NCBI RefSeq assembly: GCF_021347895.1
Contig: NC_067120.1
Coordinates: 18,895,361 to 18,959,360, forward strand
Length of the DNA stretch: 64,000 nt
Reading direction: 5' to 3'
Source of the DNA: Acanthochromis polyacanthus
Lineage: Eukaryota; Chordata; Actinopteri; Pomacentridae
Part shown: positions 26,101 to 37,597 of the stretch, in pieces
Position numbering within the stretch: position 1 is the first letter of the stretch
Layout: each line of letters opens with the position of its first letter
The notes under the pieces: model-generated
Database searches by the model: none
What the model was told of the DNA's origin: nothing
The model's input: the letters and a program-made list of their open reading frames with translations, nothing else
Made by a program: the position numbers and the translations under genes

Positions 26101-27495
26101 TTGTGTGCTGGGCCTGTGTGGTTTAATGTTTAATTCATCTAGTTGTGTGTGCTCGTTGCATTCATGCTTTGGCATACATGAGAAAAATGAGGAAATGCAT
26201 CACATCACAACATTTATTAAATGCAAAAAATGAGAGAATTAATAATTTGAATGTTTCTGAATTGTTTCTGATCCAGCTCGTAAGAGGTTCACACCACATC
26301 CTCTGCAATATTAATGTACATATTACATGATGCCCTTAAATAAATAGAAACAAGCACAAAAAGCCAAAAAAAATAATGCACTTTCATTACAGCAACCTGC
26401 TCTATATTTTACAGTTCTATGGCTCCTCGTTGGTCTCTGTTTTCTTCATGTCGAGATTAGACAACAGTCCAGCGTCTTTTTAGGCTGCTGCTGCCTCCTA
26501 CTGGCAATACTGTGCCTCACATCTCCTAAATTTATGTTAAACATTTTCAGAGTCGAGCCTCTTGATCTAAATTTCAAGCCTTATTAATCAAACATAGAAG
26601 TAGGCTGCACATCAGGGCTTGTAAAGTATTAAAAGGATGAGAAGAGGAAATCTCTCTTTTGATTTGGATTTATTTTTGCAGACAAAGCGATGCTTTGAGC
26701 AGGATTGGCAAGCTTCCAGCCTTTCTGTAGTTTGTAGGGCAATCCTTAATAATGGTTAATACCTTATTTCAGTCTTTTACTTCATTTCTCTTTGTAGGAA
26801 AGAGTGGGTTGTTAGCACTGTTACACACACATACATGCATAAGACAAAATCCAGGATCTGCAATAATTCCAGTGCTTGTAACCTTTGGAGACCCTGAACC
26901 TATGTCAACAATCATATCCTCATATTGCTTGTGCAATATGAGGATATGATTGATATCAAAACAACACAATATCCACTGCTAGACTCTTGTCCCTGTGGGT
27001 TAATATAGCCTGCCCAAACAGAAGATTTGGTAAAACATGACAGTCCTGTTGTGGATCATATACGCAGCATTAAAACCTAGTGAGATATGAAGAGAGCGGG
27101 AGAAGACTAATACTCTGATTCCAAATTAACAGACTGCAAATCAACAGTCAGGCGGGAGTAGCCTAACTGTAGCGGCGGTCTAATTGAAACTTTGATTGCA
27201 ATCTCTTTCCAATTATCTAGAGTTAATCCAACCCAGTTCTCAGGCTCATTACACACAGGTTGCGTGCATCATGCTGCCTCTTTGACTTTGGGAAATAAAG
27301 CCACAAACAAAATAAAGACATTTAGAGTGGAATGATGCTCACATTCCCCCTATTTTAGAGATAATACTACCAATTTCTGCGGATATAAGAAATGTTTTCA
27401 GAGAGATTCCGTCCAAAAATTCTTGTCACTATCAACATGTCATCCATGCAGATGCTCAGTTCCAAATTGCAAACCTTCCACTCTGTAATTTACAA
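26101..27495. other. Non-coding sequence with hairpin and CTCF-like motif
   Basis: No coding exon is recognised. It holds a CTCF-like motif with one core mismatch (26493-26504, same orientation as that at 25056) and the perfect hairpin at 26909-26952. The rest is AT-rich. Confidence 0.45.
26909..26952. repeat. Perfect 20-bp inverted repeat with 4-base loop
   Basis: The left arm (26909-26928) and right arm (26933-26952) are exact reverse complements around the loop TTGT. The arms contain the word ATATCCTCATATTGC and its complement. No matching element termini or duplicated flank are seen. Could be a hairpin left by template switching, or a structured RNA if transcribed. Confidence 0.9.
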
Positions 27496-27507
27496 CTGGA
27501 AAAAATC

Positions 27508-27671
27508 CATCCATCCATCCATCCATCCATCCATCCTCTATACACCGCTTTATCCTCATTAGGGTCGCGGGGGGTGCTGGAGCCTATCCCAGCTGACTTG
27601 AGCAAAGGCAGGGGACACCCTGGACAGGTCGCCGGTCTGTCACAGGGCTACATATACAGACAGACAAGCAC
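27508..27671 (-). mobile_element. tRNA-derived SINE, 5'-truncated copy
   Basis: The (ATGG)n tail on the minus strand appears as TCCA repeats at the left edge. The body covers only the tail-proximal part of the fuller copy at 30810-31167. Flanks CTGGAAAAAATC (27496-27507) and CTGGAAAAATC (27672-27682) look like a target-site duplication. The 5' truncation fits LINE-driven retroposition. Confidence 0.85.
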
Positions 27672-27682
27672 CTGGAAAAATC

Positions 27683-29439
27683 TCCCTCCACAATTTTAAA
27701 TGAGGTTACATGCAGTAGTTTATCAGCTTGTGCAAGAATTGAGTGTTTTTACGGCCTCAATAGTCTCTCAAGTGTAACAAAGTTAAAATGTTTTGTGTGT
27801 TCTGTTATGAGTGCTCGTGACAAGTCTTGACATCATTTCCAAGAAAGCCTTTCACCTGAACTCACACTCAGTTGTTGGTAATACAGTACTGTAAGTGCTG
27901 AAAGTAATAGTCTTACAACAGCGGTTACAGGAAGAAAGGGATATTTTCCCCAGCAGTTTAAAAAGAAGAGTAACAGCCCTTAGTAAAATGTCTTGTGGCT
28001 GCATTGCAATAAGAGGCTGCTGTCAGTGGAAAACCTGACATCTCTGGCTTTTCTCCAGTGGAATTCTCCCTGTGAAACTGCTGAACATCAGTGCAGAATA
28101 GCAAAAAAGTCCACACTAGAACCTGTCATGTTCTGCTATAAACTCGGTTTAAGCTGTAAAGGAAACCCGACCAGAAATAAAAGCCTAAAGAAACTGTTTT
28201 TCTAAGGTTGCCTATAAGGCTGTATTATTTCTCACGAGGATTTAAAACAATTACAACAGGTACACAAATAAGATAATTCTGATCATTTTTGGCTGAGGTG
28301 AACCAACCAGCATCTGCCAATAGTATGTTAATCTCCACCAGCAGACATTTCATATTCTATCTCTCCACCAGTCATGAATTAATAAGAAGTAGCATTGCAG
28401 TGTGGAATCATGTTTGTCACTAATTGGCTGACTTGGAACACAGAAGTGATGTAGGCCAACTGTTCAGATCCCAGCAGTAGCATGTCTGGCACAGCTTATT
28501 AATTTTTTTTCCTTATCTTTTTGGGATAAAAACGATGAAGCATCAATGGTCACTGCATTGTGGGCGGTGGCACGGCAAACAGTGCTTGGGAAATGGTGAG
28601 CTGGGTTCAATCAGCTCTCAACTGGAGCCTTTTCAGATCCCAGCAGGCCTGCAGGGCACAGCGAAAGCAGCTGTCCCCTGTGCCGTCATCCACCTGTCAT
28701 GCCACGCCGAATCATCTGGTTGTGGCCTGAGAAGTTTCGTGCAGAGGAAAGGTTTCTAGCCACTGGCCCATCTGTGGGCTGGTCACATGTTCTTGCCAGT
28801 CGGTCTGGAAAATGACAACACTATGACACTCACACTGTGCACATCAAGACCTCCTCACCACTCAGGGTATCCGGAGTAATAGTGACACATGATGTGTCAG
28901 TGGTGCTAAAATAGATGGTGGAGTTAGCGAATCAGTGGATCAGCTGTCTAAAAATGTTGCTCATGTGTAAATAAATGTGACATACCCCTTTAACTGGAAG
29001 CATAGCACTCTGGAAAAGCAGTTTCTTAGCACGCAAATGAAAAAAAATCCGATTTTTTTATCTCACTTTATTTGGCTTTCCAATTTTATTGTTTTAAAAT
29101 GGTGTTCTAAAGTCTTTCTTTGCCCTATGCGAATGGCCTCAGTAAATGTCCCACAAAGCAGGAAATCACATAACATGATAGTAGAGCACATATGGCTGTT
29201 GTTCTGGTACTTCACTGTCCCTGGGACACCACAGTATTAAAGAACATCTGTCTATATTGCTGCAAAGAATATGCAACTCCTTTTGTTTGTCTTTGTATCA
29301 TCAGGAATCAGTAGAACCTGAACAACATTTTCTCCACAGGGAAATTGTTTAATAGCTGTCGCTAAAACATAAAAGCAAAAACGAAAGAAAATGTAATTGT
29401 TTAAATTAGATTTGAAAAAATCAGCAGAGGGATGAATTA
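27683..29439. other. Non-coding sequence, no gene recognised
   Basis: Open frames are short, without recognisable motifs. A GC-richer stretch at 28540-28760 carries a 74-codon plus-strand frame of unknown meaning. Confidence 0.45.
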
Positions 29440-31890
29440 TATAACTGGATTGCCACGGGAATGAAGGAACTCTTGTGATGTTCAGTGGAGCATTTAGTCA
29501 TTATTAGTCTCTGACTGAATGGGCTCTTCTGGCAAGTCAGAAAACTGTAGCAGAGGGTGGGAGATGTTGTCCATGATGGAGAGGAGTTTTAACAACACCC
29601 TCCTCTCCCTTCTCTGCATGCAGATTGTCCAGCTCCACCCTCCAGGACTGAGGCAGCCTCCTGAATAAAGTTATTGAGTCTTATGCTGTCGTCCACCCTC
29701 AGGCTTTTGCCCTCAGCAGACCACAGCCTAGAAAATGGCAACAGCCAAAACAGACTCATAAAACATCCACAGCATGGTGCCACATACAATGAAAGACCCA
29801 AACCTCTGCAGGAAAAACAGCTGTTGTGGAGAACCACTGAATCTCTGGCCTAGTCTCAGTTTAAGTCCAAGTAAACTCATGGATATTTGCACTCCTGTAC
29901 CATCTCCACCATTTCTCCACTCATGGAAAGAGCAGTAGGAGGAGACGTGGATCTTCTGGACTCCATCACCAGCTAGTTTGTCTTGCTGATGTTGAGTTGC
30001 AGATGGTTCAGGTCACACAGATCAACAAAGATATTTAATATCCTGATATATCCTCCTGTGCGATGCATCCAATAACTCCAGAGTGATCTCAGAACTTCTG
30101 GTATCAGTTCTTATGTGGTAAAAAGGGACAAGACAGTCTCTTGTTGTGCTCCAGTACTGCAACCCTGTCTGACAGACACTTCTTACATTGCCTATGATGA
30201 GGACAACCGGTAGGTTAGTCAATGCAGAGCATTAGCGAAACATCAATCTAATGGCAGTCATGTTCTTCCCATAGTCTATGGTTCTTCCTCAGCAAGGATG
30301 TTTAAATGATGCTAGAGAAACATGATTCTCAGAGCGTCTCTGGTTTGTCGAGAGGGATGTTGGAGCTGTGGAGCAGGTCAAATCCTAATTTTGGTTGGTA
30401 GATGAACTTTAAAGAAAGGGCTGACCAATACATGGAGAGAATAGGACCACTCTTTTAAAGCCCTTCAAGATGTGTAACATCAAATCCATTGACCTATAGT
30501 CATTGGTGACACTTGGACAGGCCCTCTGTGACACAAGTATCTATACTACTACAACACAATGAACTATTCTAGACACAAAGTTGTTTTGGGAACCATTTGA
30601 TTGATACTGCTTTACTTGGGTGGAGTCAACTTCACCAGAGTCCTTCTAAAGCATCCAAAAGCTAACAAGGCAGACCTCCATCAAAATTAATAAGGAGAGA
30701 TCAAAAGAGCAATTTTAATGGTCATAAGAACACAAAAACTGCATGCATGGAATCGTTGGGAAAATCTAACAAAAGCATCTAAAAGGTTTGGTTAGTTTGC
30801 CCCATACTATCCATCCATCCATCCATTCTCTATACACCGCTTTATCCTCAATAGGATCGTGGGGCGTGCTGGAGCCTATCCCAGCTGACTCGGGTGAAGG
30901 CAGGGGACACCCTGGACCGGTCGCCAGTCTGTCACAGGGCTACATATACAGACAAACAATCACTCTCACATTCACACCTATTGACAATTTAGAGTTATCA
31001 ATTAACCTCAGCATATTTTTGGACTGTGGGAGGAAGCCGGAGTGCCCGGAGAAAACCCACACATGCACAGGGAGAACATGCAAACTCCATGCAGAAAGAT
31101 CCCAGGCCCACCCCGGGATTTTGAACCGGGGACCTTCTTGCTGCAAGGCAACTCTACTGTGCAGTCCTTGCCCCATACTAGGTTTAAAAAAGTCTTTTGC
31201 TCCCTGCAGGGGATCTGCTGCTACATGTGAGCACAGCTTCACAACACCGCATTTGTATCAGTGTAGCAACATAATTGGCCGGTAGTTTGCTGGTTTGACT
31301 TAAAAAGTGGATTTGCTTTTTGAGTGGAGGGATTGGTCATGTGTCAAACAACCGGCATCTTTACTGTTGCAGATTTCTGTCATAGATGTTTATTAGAGAT
31401 TCTTTAAGTGGAGAGTGCTCTTCTTATCTTCATCTCTCCAGCAGAGCTGGCCAGTGAATCGGAGATGTTGTTGTTGCTGGGCGGCAGCTGATCAGTGTGT
31501 GACGCTGCATGCTGAATCTTTTGAAGAAACAGTTCAACTCACTGGCTCTGCTCAGCAGCTGGGGTTTCAACCAGTGTTGGTCTTCATGCTGCTCCAGCCC
31601 TCCCTGGTGTCATTATGCTGCAGTCTCTGCTCCTGCCTCCTCCTATAAGCCTCCTTTCTCCTACTGATATCCACTGACAGTCGTTTTTGAACCTTTATTG
31701 CCTCGCTGTCACTTGACCTCAATGCCTGCTTCCTTTTTGTCCTCACCTTTTGACATGAGAAAAACATCCCAGTCAGTGCAGTGAAACAGCCTTGCTGGGT
31801 GGCATATGTTTACCCAGACCAAATTCTCACAGTCTTGGTTGACACATGACCAGTGTTCTGTACCTGGGCTGATCATCATCATAGTCATCA
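29440..31890 (-). mobile_element. Rex1-like LINE relic, reverse transcriptase region
   Basis: Read on the minus strand, the segment at 31880-31570 contains KRKQALRSSDSEAIKVQKRL...ISRRKEAYRRR...REGW, the linker between endonuclease and reverse transcriptase in fish LINEs. At about 30230-29940 a degraded 'LQYWS...VIGCIAQEDISGY' stretch follows. At 29840-29450 the C-terminal words FLQRFGSFIVCGTMLWMFYESVLAVAIF and then a 'CSTEHHKSSFIP' type end are visible. Stops and frameshifts abound. A SINE (30810-31167) interrupts it. The Rex1/CR1-like assignment comes from memory of these motifs. Confidence 0.75.
30797..31180 (-). mobile_element. tRNA-derived SINE with 13-bp target duplication
   Basis: The element proper is 30810-31167, flanked on both sides by the exact 13-mer TTGCCCCATACTA (30797-30809 and 31168-31180). 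On the minus strand it has a degenerate tRNA-like head: B-box-like CGGTTCAAAATCCC and the words for 'TTGCAGCAAGAAGGTCC'. A body and an (ATGG)n tail follow. It was copied into the older LINE relic. A 165-codon plus-strand frame across it is fortuitous. Confidence 0.92.
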
Positions 31891-33456
31891 TTCCATCGGT
31901 ATTTGATGAAAGTAAATAAACACATAAACAGACAGAACATTTAGATACTCTTTAGATGAAAATGAAATGCGAGTTTCTTTTTTCTCTCAGGACACAGACT
32001 GTCCAGCCTGACAGGTCAACAAAAAGAAGATAACATTATGTATGTGTGTCTACAATTACACAAATGGTACACTGAGTTGAACACTAACGCAAACATCACA
32101 CGAAATAAAGGTGATTCTTGCACCACAGCTGCCCCCACAGGGCACGTAATTGGCTTCGACTTTTCAGCAACTTGCTGCATACATTTGGATATTAATGAGA
32201 ATAAATTTGCTGTGGCTCCTTCATGCCCTTATGCTCTAAGATAGGCAGTTAATATTGATACCACCATGTGTTGTTTGAAAAAAAAAAGTGTGTCAACATA
32301 TGCTAAGTAATGCATTCATTAGCTTAGTTAATGACCTCATCAGCATAACTGGTTATGGTTCAGTGTATGATGGGTAATATGGGCAGCTCAAGTGTCCCTT
32401 GCTTCTCATGCACAAACACAAAGCACAGCTGTGAGCTTTGCTAATATAACAGAAAACAAGTTCTCAAAGGACGCAAGGACTGTTGCATCACCTTGTTGCT
32501 ATGCAACCGTCTAATTAGTCTTAGGTAGCTAACCTGAAGAATCAAAGGGATGTGCTGTTGAAAATAAGAACTTAGATGGGCGTAGGCACATGTTCCCAGA
32601 GGAAATGGAAAAATTCTAAAAAGCATCTCTTCTTTGTCCAGCTTATTTCTCCTAGACATAACGGAGCTCAAATTAACACCACTATGAGATTTCAGCTGTG
32701 TCCTCAGACGTCTTAAATTCAGCTCCCATGAAATAACCCTTCTCTTATCTCAGCCTGATCCCAAACTAAGATATTAAAATACTCATTTTTTTTTTCATTT
32801 CACTGCACTGATCTTTATTTGTCTAAAATAATCAGCTCTGGAGCTAACACTGGAATCCACAAGAAAATTTAAATGAGCACGGTATCCGATATTGAAATTC
32901 AAGTCTCATCTCTGTGTTTTTTATAAGATGTAAATATAAATTTCAGTTTCTCATTGATATGTCACGAATACATTTCCAAAAAAAACCCCCAAAAAACAGA
33001 GCACATGCATTGCCGGACCTGCTGATGGCACGACAGGGAAGGTCATAGGGTCACCAGACTGGCCCTGTCTCATGTAACATGAATGTTGCCACAAAATTCC
33101 ATGCTGAGCCAACAAATAAATGTAAAATGATACCATTTGGGACCTAGCTGCTGACAGACTGACTGGCCGACCGACAGCTGACATTTATCCACCCTTAAAA
33201 TTTTCCGATAATAAACACCACCATCAGTTTTATTCTGATTGGCAGGTTTTTCAAATATTCTCAGTGGTTTGTCCAATATCTGGTCTGCACACTGATATTT
33301 GTTTATCAGTTGTGGCATTTCGGCTGTTTCAGGTAAATTACCACATAGGGAGAATAATTAAGGCTCTGCTGGTAAGTTCAGCACACACTTTTTATTTCCC
33401 TTTTTGTGCACATCTGTTTGGATGAAAGTTCTGTTCATTCTTCTTGCAAATTTATA

Positions 33457-33505
33457 ATAAGGATTTGGTGCATGGTGCAGTGGTTAGCACTATCACCTCA
33501 CAGCA
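33457..33505 (+). mobile_element. SINE head fragment
   Basis: The words GCATGGTGCAGTGGTTAGCA and then CACCTCACAGCA match the tRNA-like A-box head of a common fish SINE. The B box and body are missing. Confidence 0.55.
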
Positions 33506-34599
33506 AAAAACAGAAGAATAGCTTCTTCTTTTGTGTTTTTCTTGTTTTTGTAGAACTGGAAGCGCTAATTTGTCTTAGATTAATGTATTATTTTGCTCTA
33601 TATTTCTCCTACGGGTGGGTTGAGGCGAAACGGGCCAGATTCAGTAACCTCCAAATAACAATATGATTTATTATCAATGAGACAAAACAAAGATTATTAT
33701 ATGGAGCAAAATTTTCCTCTGGGTGGCTCTCACCAGGAGCGCGGAGAGTTTCCTCGTCTTTTCCAAAAGCTGCGATCGGAGCAGAGATGGGCAGCCATGT
33801 GTCAAGAATGTGGCATTTCATCCCAATCAAACACCATACCAGGTGATTTCAGTGATTAGTACTTCCTCTTTCTCTCCAGTTGAAGCTAATCAGTGAAACT
33901 ACCTGGAAAAAGGCTTAGATCCATTCAAAAAAAGTATCATATGCAATCATGAACACCAGTCATGATGGCTAAAGCTAAATTATCTCCAAACCGTCATTAT
34001 CATCATCCCCTGATCTCTTTTTCATCAGAACAGTTCTGTCCCTCTACGTGTGGTCTTCATGGAGGACAGACAGAAAAAGGTTACTTTCTCCCAGGGAAGC
34101 TACTTTCTTCACTTCTGAAGACATTTCACATGAATGATATTTGATTTGCTTGAGCATGCCAGAATGCAAATAATAGTTCCCACAAACAGAGGTGCTACAT
34201 TTCACTGACTGATTGGCAGCTACTCAACACTAGGAATTATTCATATCTGTGAATGTGTTAAGTATCTCAGTCCAGTGGAGACAATTCAAACATGTACCTG
34301 GTGGCAAACTGTTGTTCCTCAGTAAAATGTTATTGTGTAGCTCTGCCTAAAAATCACAGTTTTTTTTGTTGTTGTCTCTGTCGCTGTTCATTTACACATC
34401 AGAAAAATAACGTGTTTGTCAATTAGTGATATGTAAAGTCGCTGGTTCACAGATTTTTAAATATTTTTAAGAAAAAGTCAGGTCAGCTGTTTTTCAATCT
34501 TTGCAGTCTGAACAACAATAAATGTAAAAAGGGTTTAGAAAGCAGACGCAACGCAGACAACACAAATGCAGGATACCTAGAAGGCAACAAAACAACAGC

Positions 34600-34700
34600 T
34601 AATTCAATTCAGTTTAATCCAGTTTTATAAATTTAGCGCTAAATACAATTGAAATTGCCTCAAGATGCTTTACAGTTAAGATAAAATTAAAACAAACAAA
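34600..34700. repeat. Old interspersed repeat (TTAGCGC-type)
   Basis: AATTCAATTCAGTTTAATCC followed by a TTTAGCGC word and CCTCAAGATGCTTTACAG resembles a very common fish repeat with 'TATAGCGCC...CTCAAGGCACTTTAC'. Diverged. Class not assigned. Confidence 0.5.
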
Positions 34701-35018
34701 AACAACAGTCACTAAGTTACAGTGCGTGCAGCAGAGAAATAAGATTTGTATTAGAAATTTTGTGGCTGTTCCACTTGAACCTGGGAATGCCCAAAAAGCT
34801 GCATGAGCTGGACTAGAAATCTGGGAATACTGGAAACATCTGAGGAAGAAGAACATTTGGCGTTCCAATAGACTGCATTAAGGAAAGAAGTTTTCTCTCT
34901 CTCTCTTCCTCTGTGCATGATGTTTTAACTTCTATGAACTATACTCTTATCTGCCACTGAACCTATGCTGAAAATACTGACTAAATGTTAGTAATCTTTG
35001 ACTTAGGGTGTTAATGAT

Positions 35019-35557
35019 GAGCACACATAGACTGTATATAAAGTGGACGTAGCATCTGGCTCCAAAATTGAAGCCAACCCGGAAGTGTCAAAAACTTGCA
35101 ATATCACGCCGTCCGCTAGGGTTGGCTCCAAAAAGCTTTTGCTCCATAGACCCCAATTCATTTTTGGAAAAAATAAAATTTGACAGACTGATTTTCTACA
35201 GCTCAGGATTTTTTCCCGCTAGTTTTCATGGTCAAAATGAGAGATCAGGTGGCCCATCTTAAAATAAATCAATACTGAATTTTAAATAAATCGTTAAAGT
35301 TGGTGGAGCCAGGGGGCGTGGCTATACTTGATGGACAGCAACAGAAGCCTCTGCGGTAAAATGTGGGCGGGATAAGAGAGTCCTCAGCCAATCCTGCCCC
35401 TAGTTGCTCTCCGGTCCAGCCTGTTTGATGACATTTTTTACGTCACTGACTCCAAAAAATCCAAAACGGCGACCAGGAAGTAGCAAAATCCGGGCTTCAT
35501 TTTCTCGGCGTTGAAACCAACAGGTGACGTCACGGTTAGTTCATGCCTGTGACCACA
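35019..35557 (+). mobile_element. 525-bp unclassified retroposon-like element, copy 1
   Basis: Element at 35026-35550, beginning CATAGACTGTATATA and ending GCCTGT. The flanks GAGCACA (35019-35025) and GACCACA (35551-35557) are a probable 7-bp target duplication with one mismatch. It is the same length as copy 2 at 38402-38926, with about two dozen differences by eye. It carries a CRE-type TGACGTCA (35524-35531) and GC-box-like words. No terminal inverted repeats and no protein. Confidence 0.85.
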
Positions 35558-37597
35558 CTGTGTTGCCAAATATAGTATATAAGCTACATCTTTCACTTGG
35601 ATTGGCCTTTTCACATTATATTTGCTGCTATATTCACTGCTGATTTGCTGCATGATATTATATAACATACACATTTACCTGACTAAATTAAATAACATGT
35701 TTCAGATCAATTGCACACATTTACCTGACTCATTTAAACATTAAGGTTAAGATCAAGCAATATCATTAATTATGTAAACTGACCAGACTAATTTAAATAT
35801 TAAGGTTAGAACCGTATGACATTAAAGACACTAGCAACATTTCTGCTAAGCTATGCTATTTGTGTAATGACTAGTTTAAAATACATATGAATCACCTTTT
35901 CTTTCTCTCTGTATTTCCCCAAATTTTAAACTATTCTTTCAATATAGGCTTTTGCGGCACAGGTTGGTCCGCTCATATTTTTGACATTTCATGCTGCTCC
36001 TCTAGATCTCTCACTTTGTCATTTACATAAAGACCTTTCAGGACTCCTTAAGGACCCACATGAAGCTGACAGAAAGCCCTGCTCCAAAAATACACCTCAG
36101 GATCTTGACTCAAATACAAGTCTCATACTACCAACCTTTTCCTTCATTGTGTTTCTACATCTCCCTGCTGCTATTTGACCTTTAACAGGATGCTGATGTT
36201 ACTGATGGAAATATATATTTTAATGTAACTGGCTGATATGATTGATGCACTATTATATCTCGCAGGTCTCTCATTATGCTGTCCTCCCTTTGAGTGTTCT
36301 AGTTTCGTAGGTAGAGAGCTAGCTAACCTGTGAGTCCTCAAAACTCGAGGCGTGACTTTTCTTGTGATTGAAGATCACTTTATTTTGAACCGCAAAACTG
36401 TAACAAAAACAAACTGCAAATAGAAATCAGAATGAAATCAATACATAAATACACAATAGGAAAAGGTAAGTCAAACAAACTGAGGTACTTAAAGACAAGT
36501 ACTGCCCAAGGCCACAACACTGAAATGAAAACAGGAGAAGAAGCAGCAACATCCAGATCCTCTCATGGCCGGACCAACACAAAAACTCTATTTGGAAATG
36601 CCCTGCTTTAACATCATTTCTAAAGAAAAAAAAACAGTAGGGGGCACTGCAGCACACGAAATTATGCTGCAGGGCAGAACACATTTTTTTATGTATTTTA
36701 CAAACAATGAGCAACACTTCTGAAGTTGAGTCTTCAGCTGAGACAGATGCGCTGCAAATTACGACTGGAATAAAATTAGCATTTGAAACAGGTGCATAAG
36801 TTCAACAGAGATGCAACACAAGAAGAGCTGCAGTACTTATGCTGCAAACAAAGGAGAGGCTTCTCAAAATTCAGTGGCGTTGCCTAGAACAAAAGAAATC
36901 CAATATGGTTTTTGGTCAAAATAAAGGGGAGAAAAGCAAAACTTCAGAGAAACTAACTATCATAACACAGACATGGTTTCTGTGCTTTATTTTATGCTAC
37001 AGTGTGCTTAGTGGTGTATATTTTAAATACCACATTTCTGAATACACAGAGGCAGACCAGATAAGACCTTTACTGTGAAGCGACGCCAAATTTAGATGAT
37101 GACTTAAAAGCGACTAGACTGCCCTTTGTAAGAGCTAAAGAGAGGAGAGGAGGTGACAGTGGATAATAACTTGATGTATGATGCTTCGGCTGTGAGCTTT
37201 AAATGTCTTATCTAAATTCATACACAATGACAGTGCTTCTCCCCAACCATGTCACGTTTATCATTTTCTTTGCACTGCCTGGCAGATAATGGACAAAAGA
37301 AAATCAATAAGTAAGAAAATCTTACTGAATGAACCGAAGGGCGATAGCAATGAGCACTGATGAATGCATTCCATTCTTACACGTACTGTATAGACTTTGT
37401 GGAGGATGGTCACGAGCATTATTCAGAGGGCATATGCCGCATTTAATTCAACACTATGCACTAGGTGAGAATAAAAAAAACTAATGTACAAAGGAATGCA
37501 ATTTTCTTTAAACATGCACAGACTGCATCTTCTCTTGGAAGATGAAGTAAGCTGAGGAAAGAAGATGAGCTTATACTGCTGATTCAAACACCATACA
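35558..37597. other. Non-coding sequence, no gene recognised
   Basis: AT-rich. Contains a forward CTCF-like motif at 36634-36645 (one core mismatch) and a 29-base word at 37157-37185 that recurs at 41999-42027. Confidence 0.45.

Larger units (their letters stand above)
31891..35018. other. Non-coding sequence with repeat fragments
   Basis: No coding exons are recognised. It includes a plus-orientation SINE head fragment (33457-33505) and an old interspersed repeat (34600-34700), both listed separately. Confidence 0.45.

Noticed and set aside
30788..31285. 165-codon plus-strand open frame
   Set aside because: It runs through the SINE at 30810-31167, with TCCA repeats at its start. The peptide is a translation of repeat DNA.
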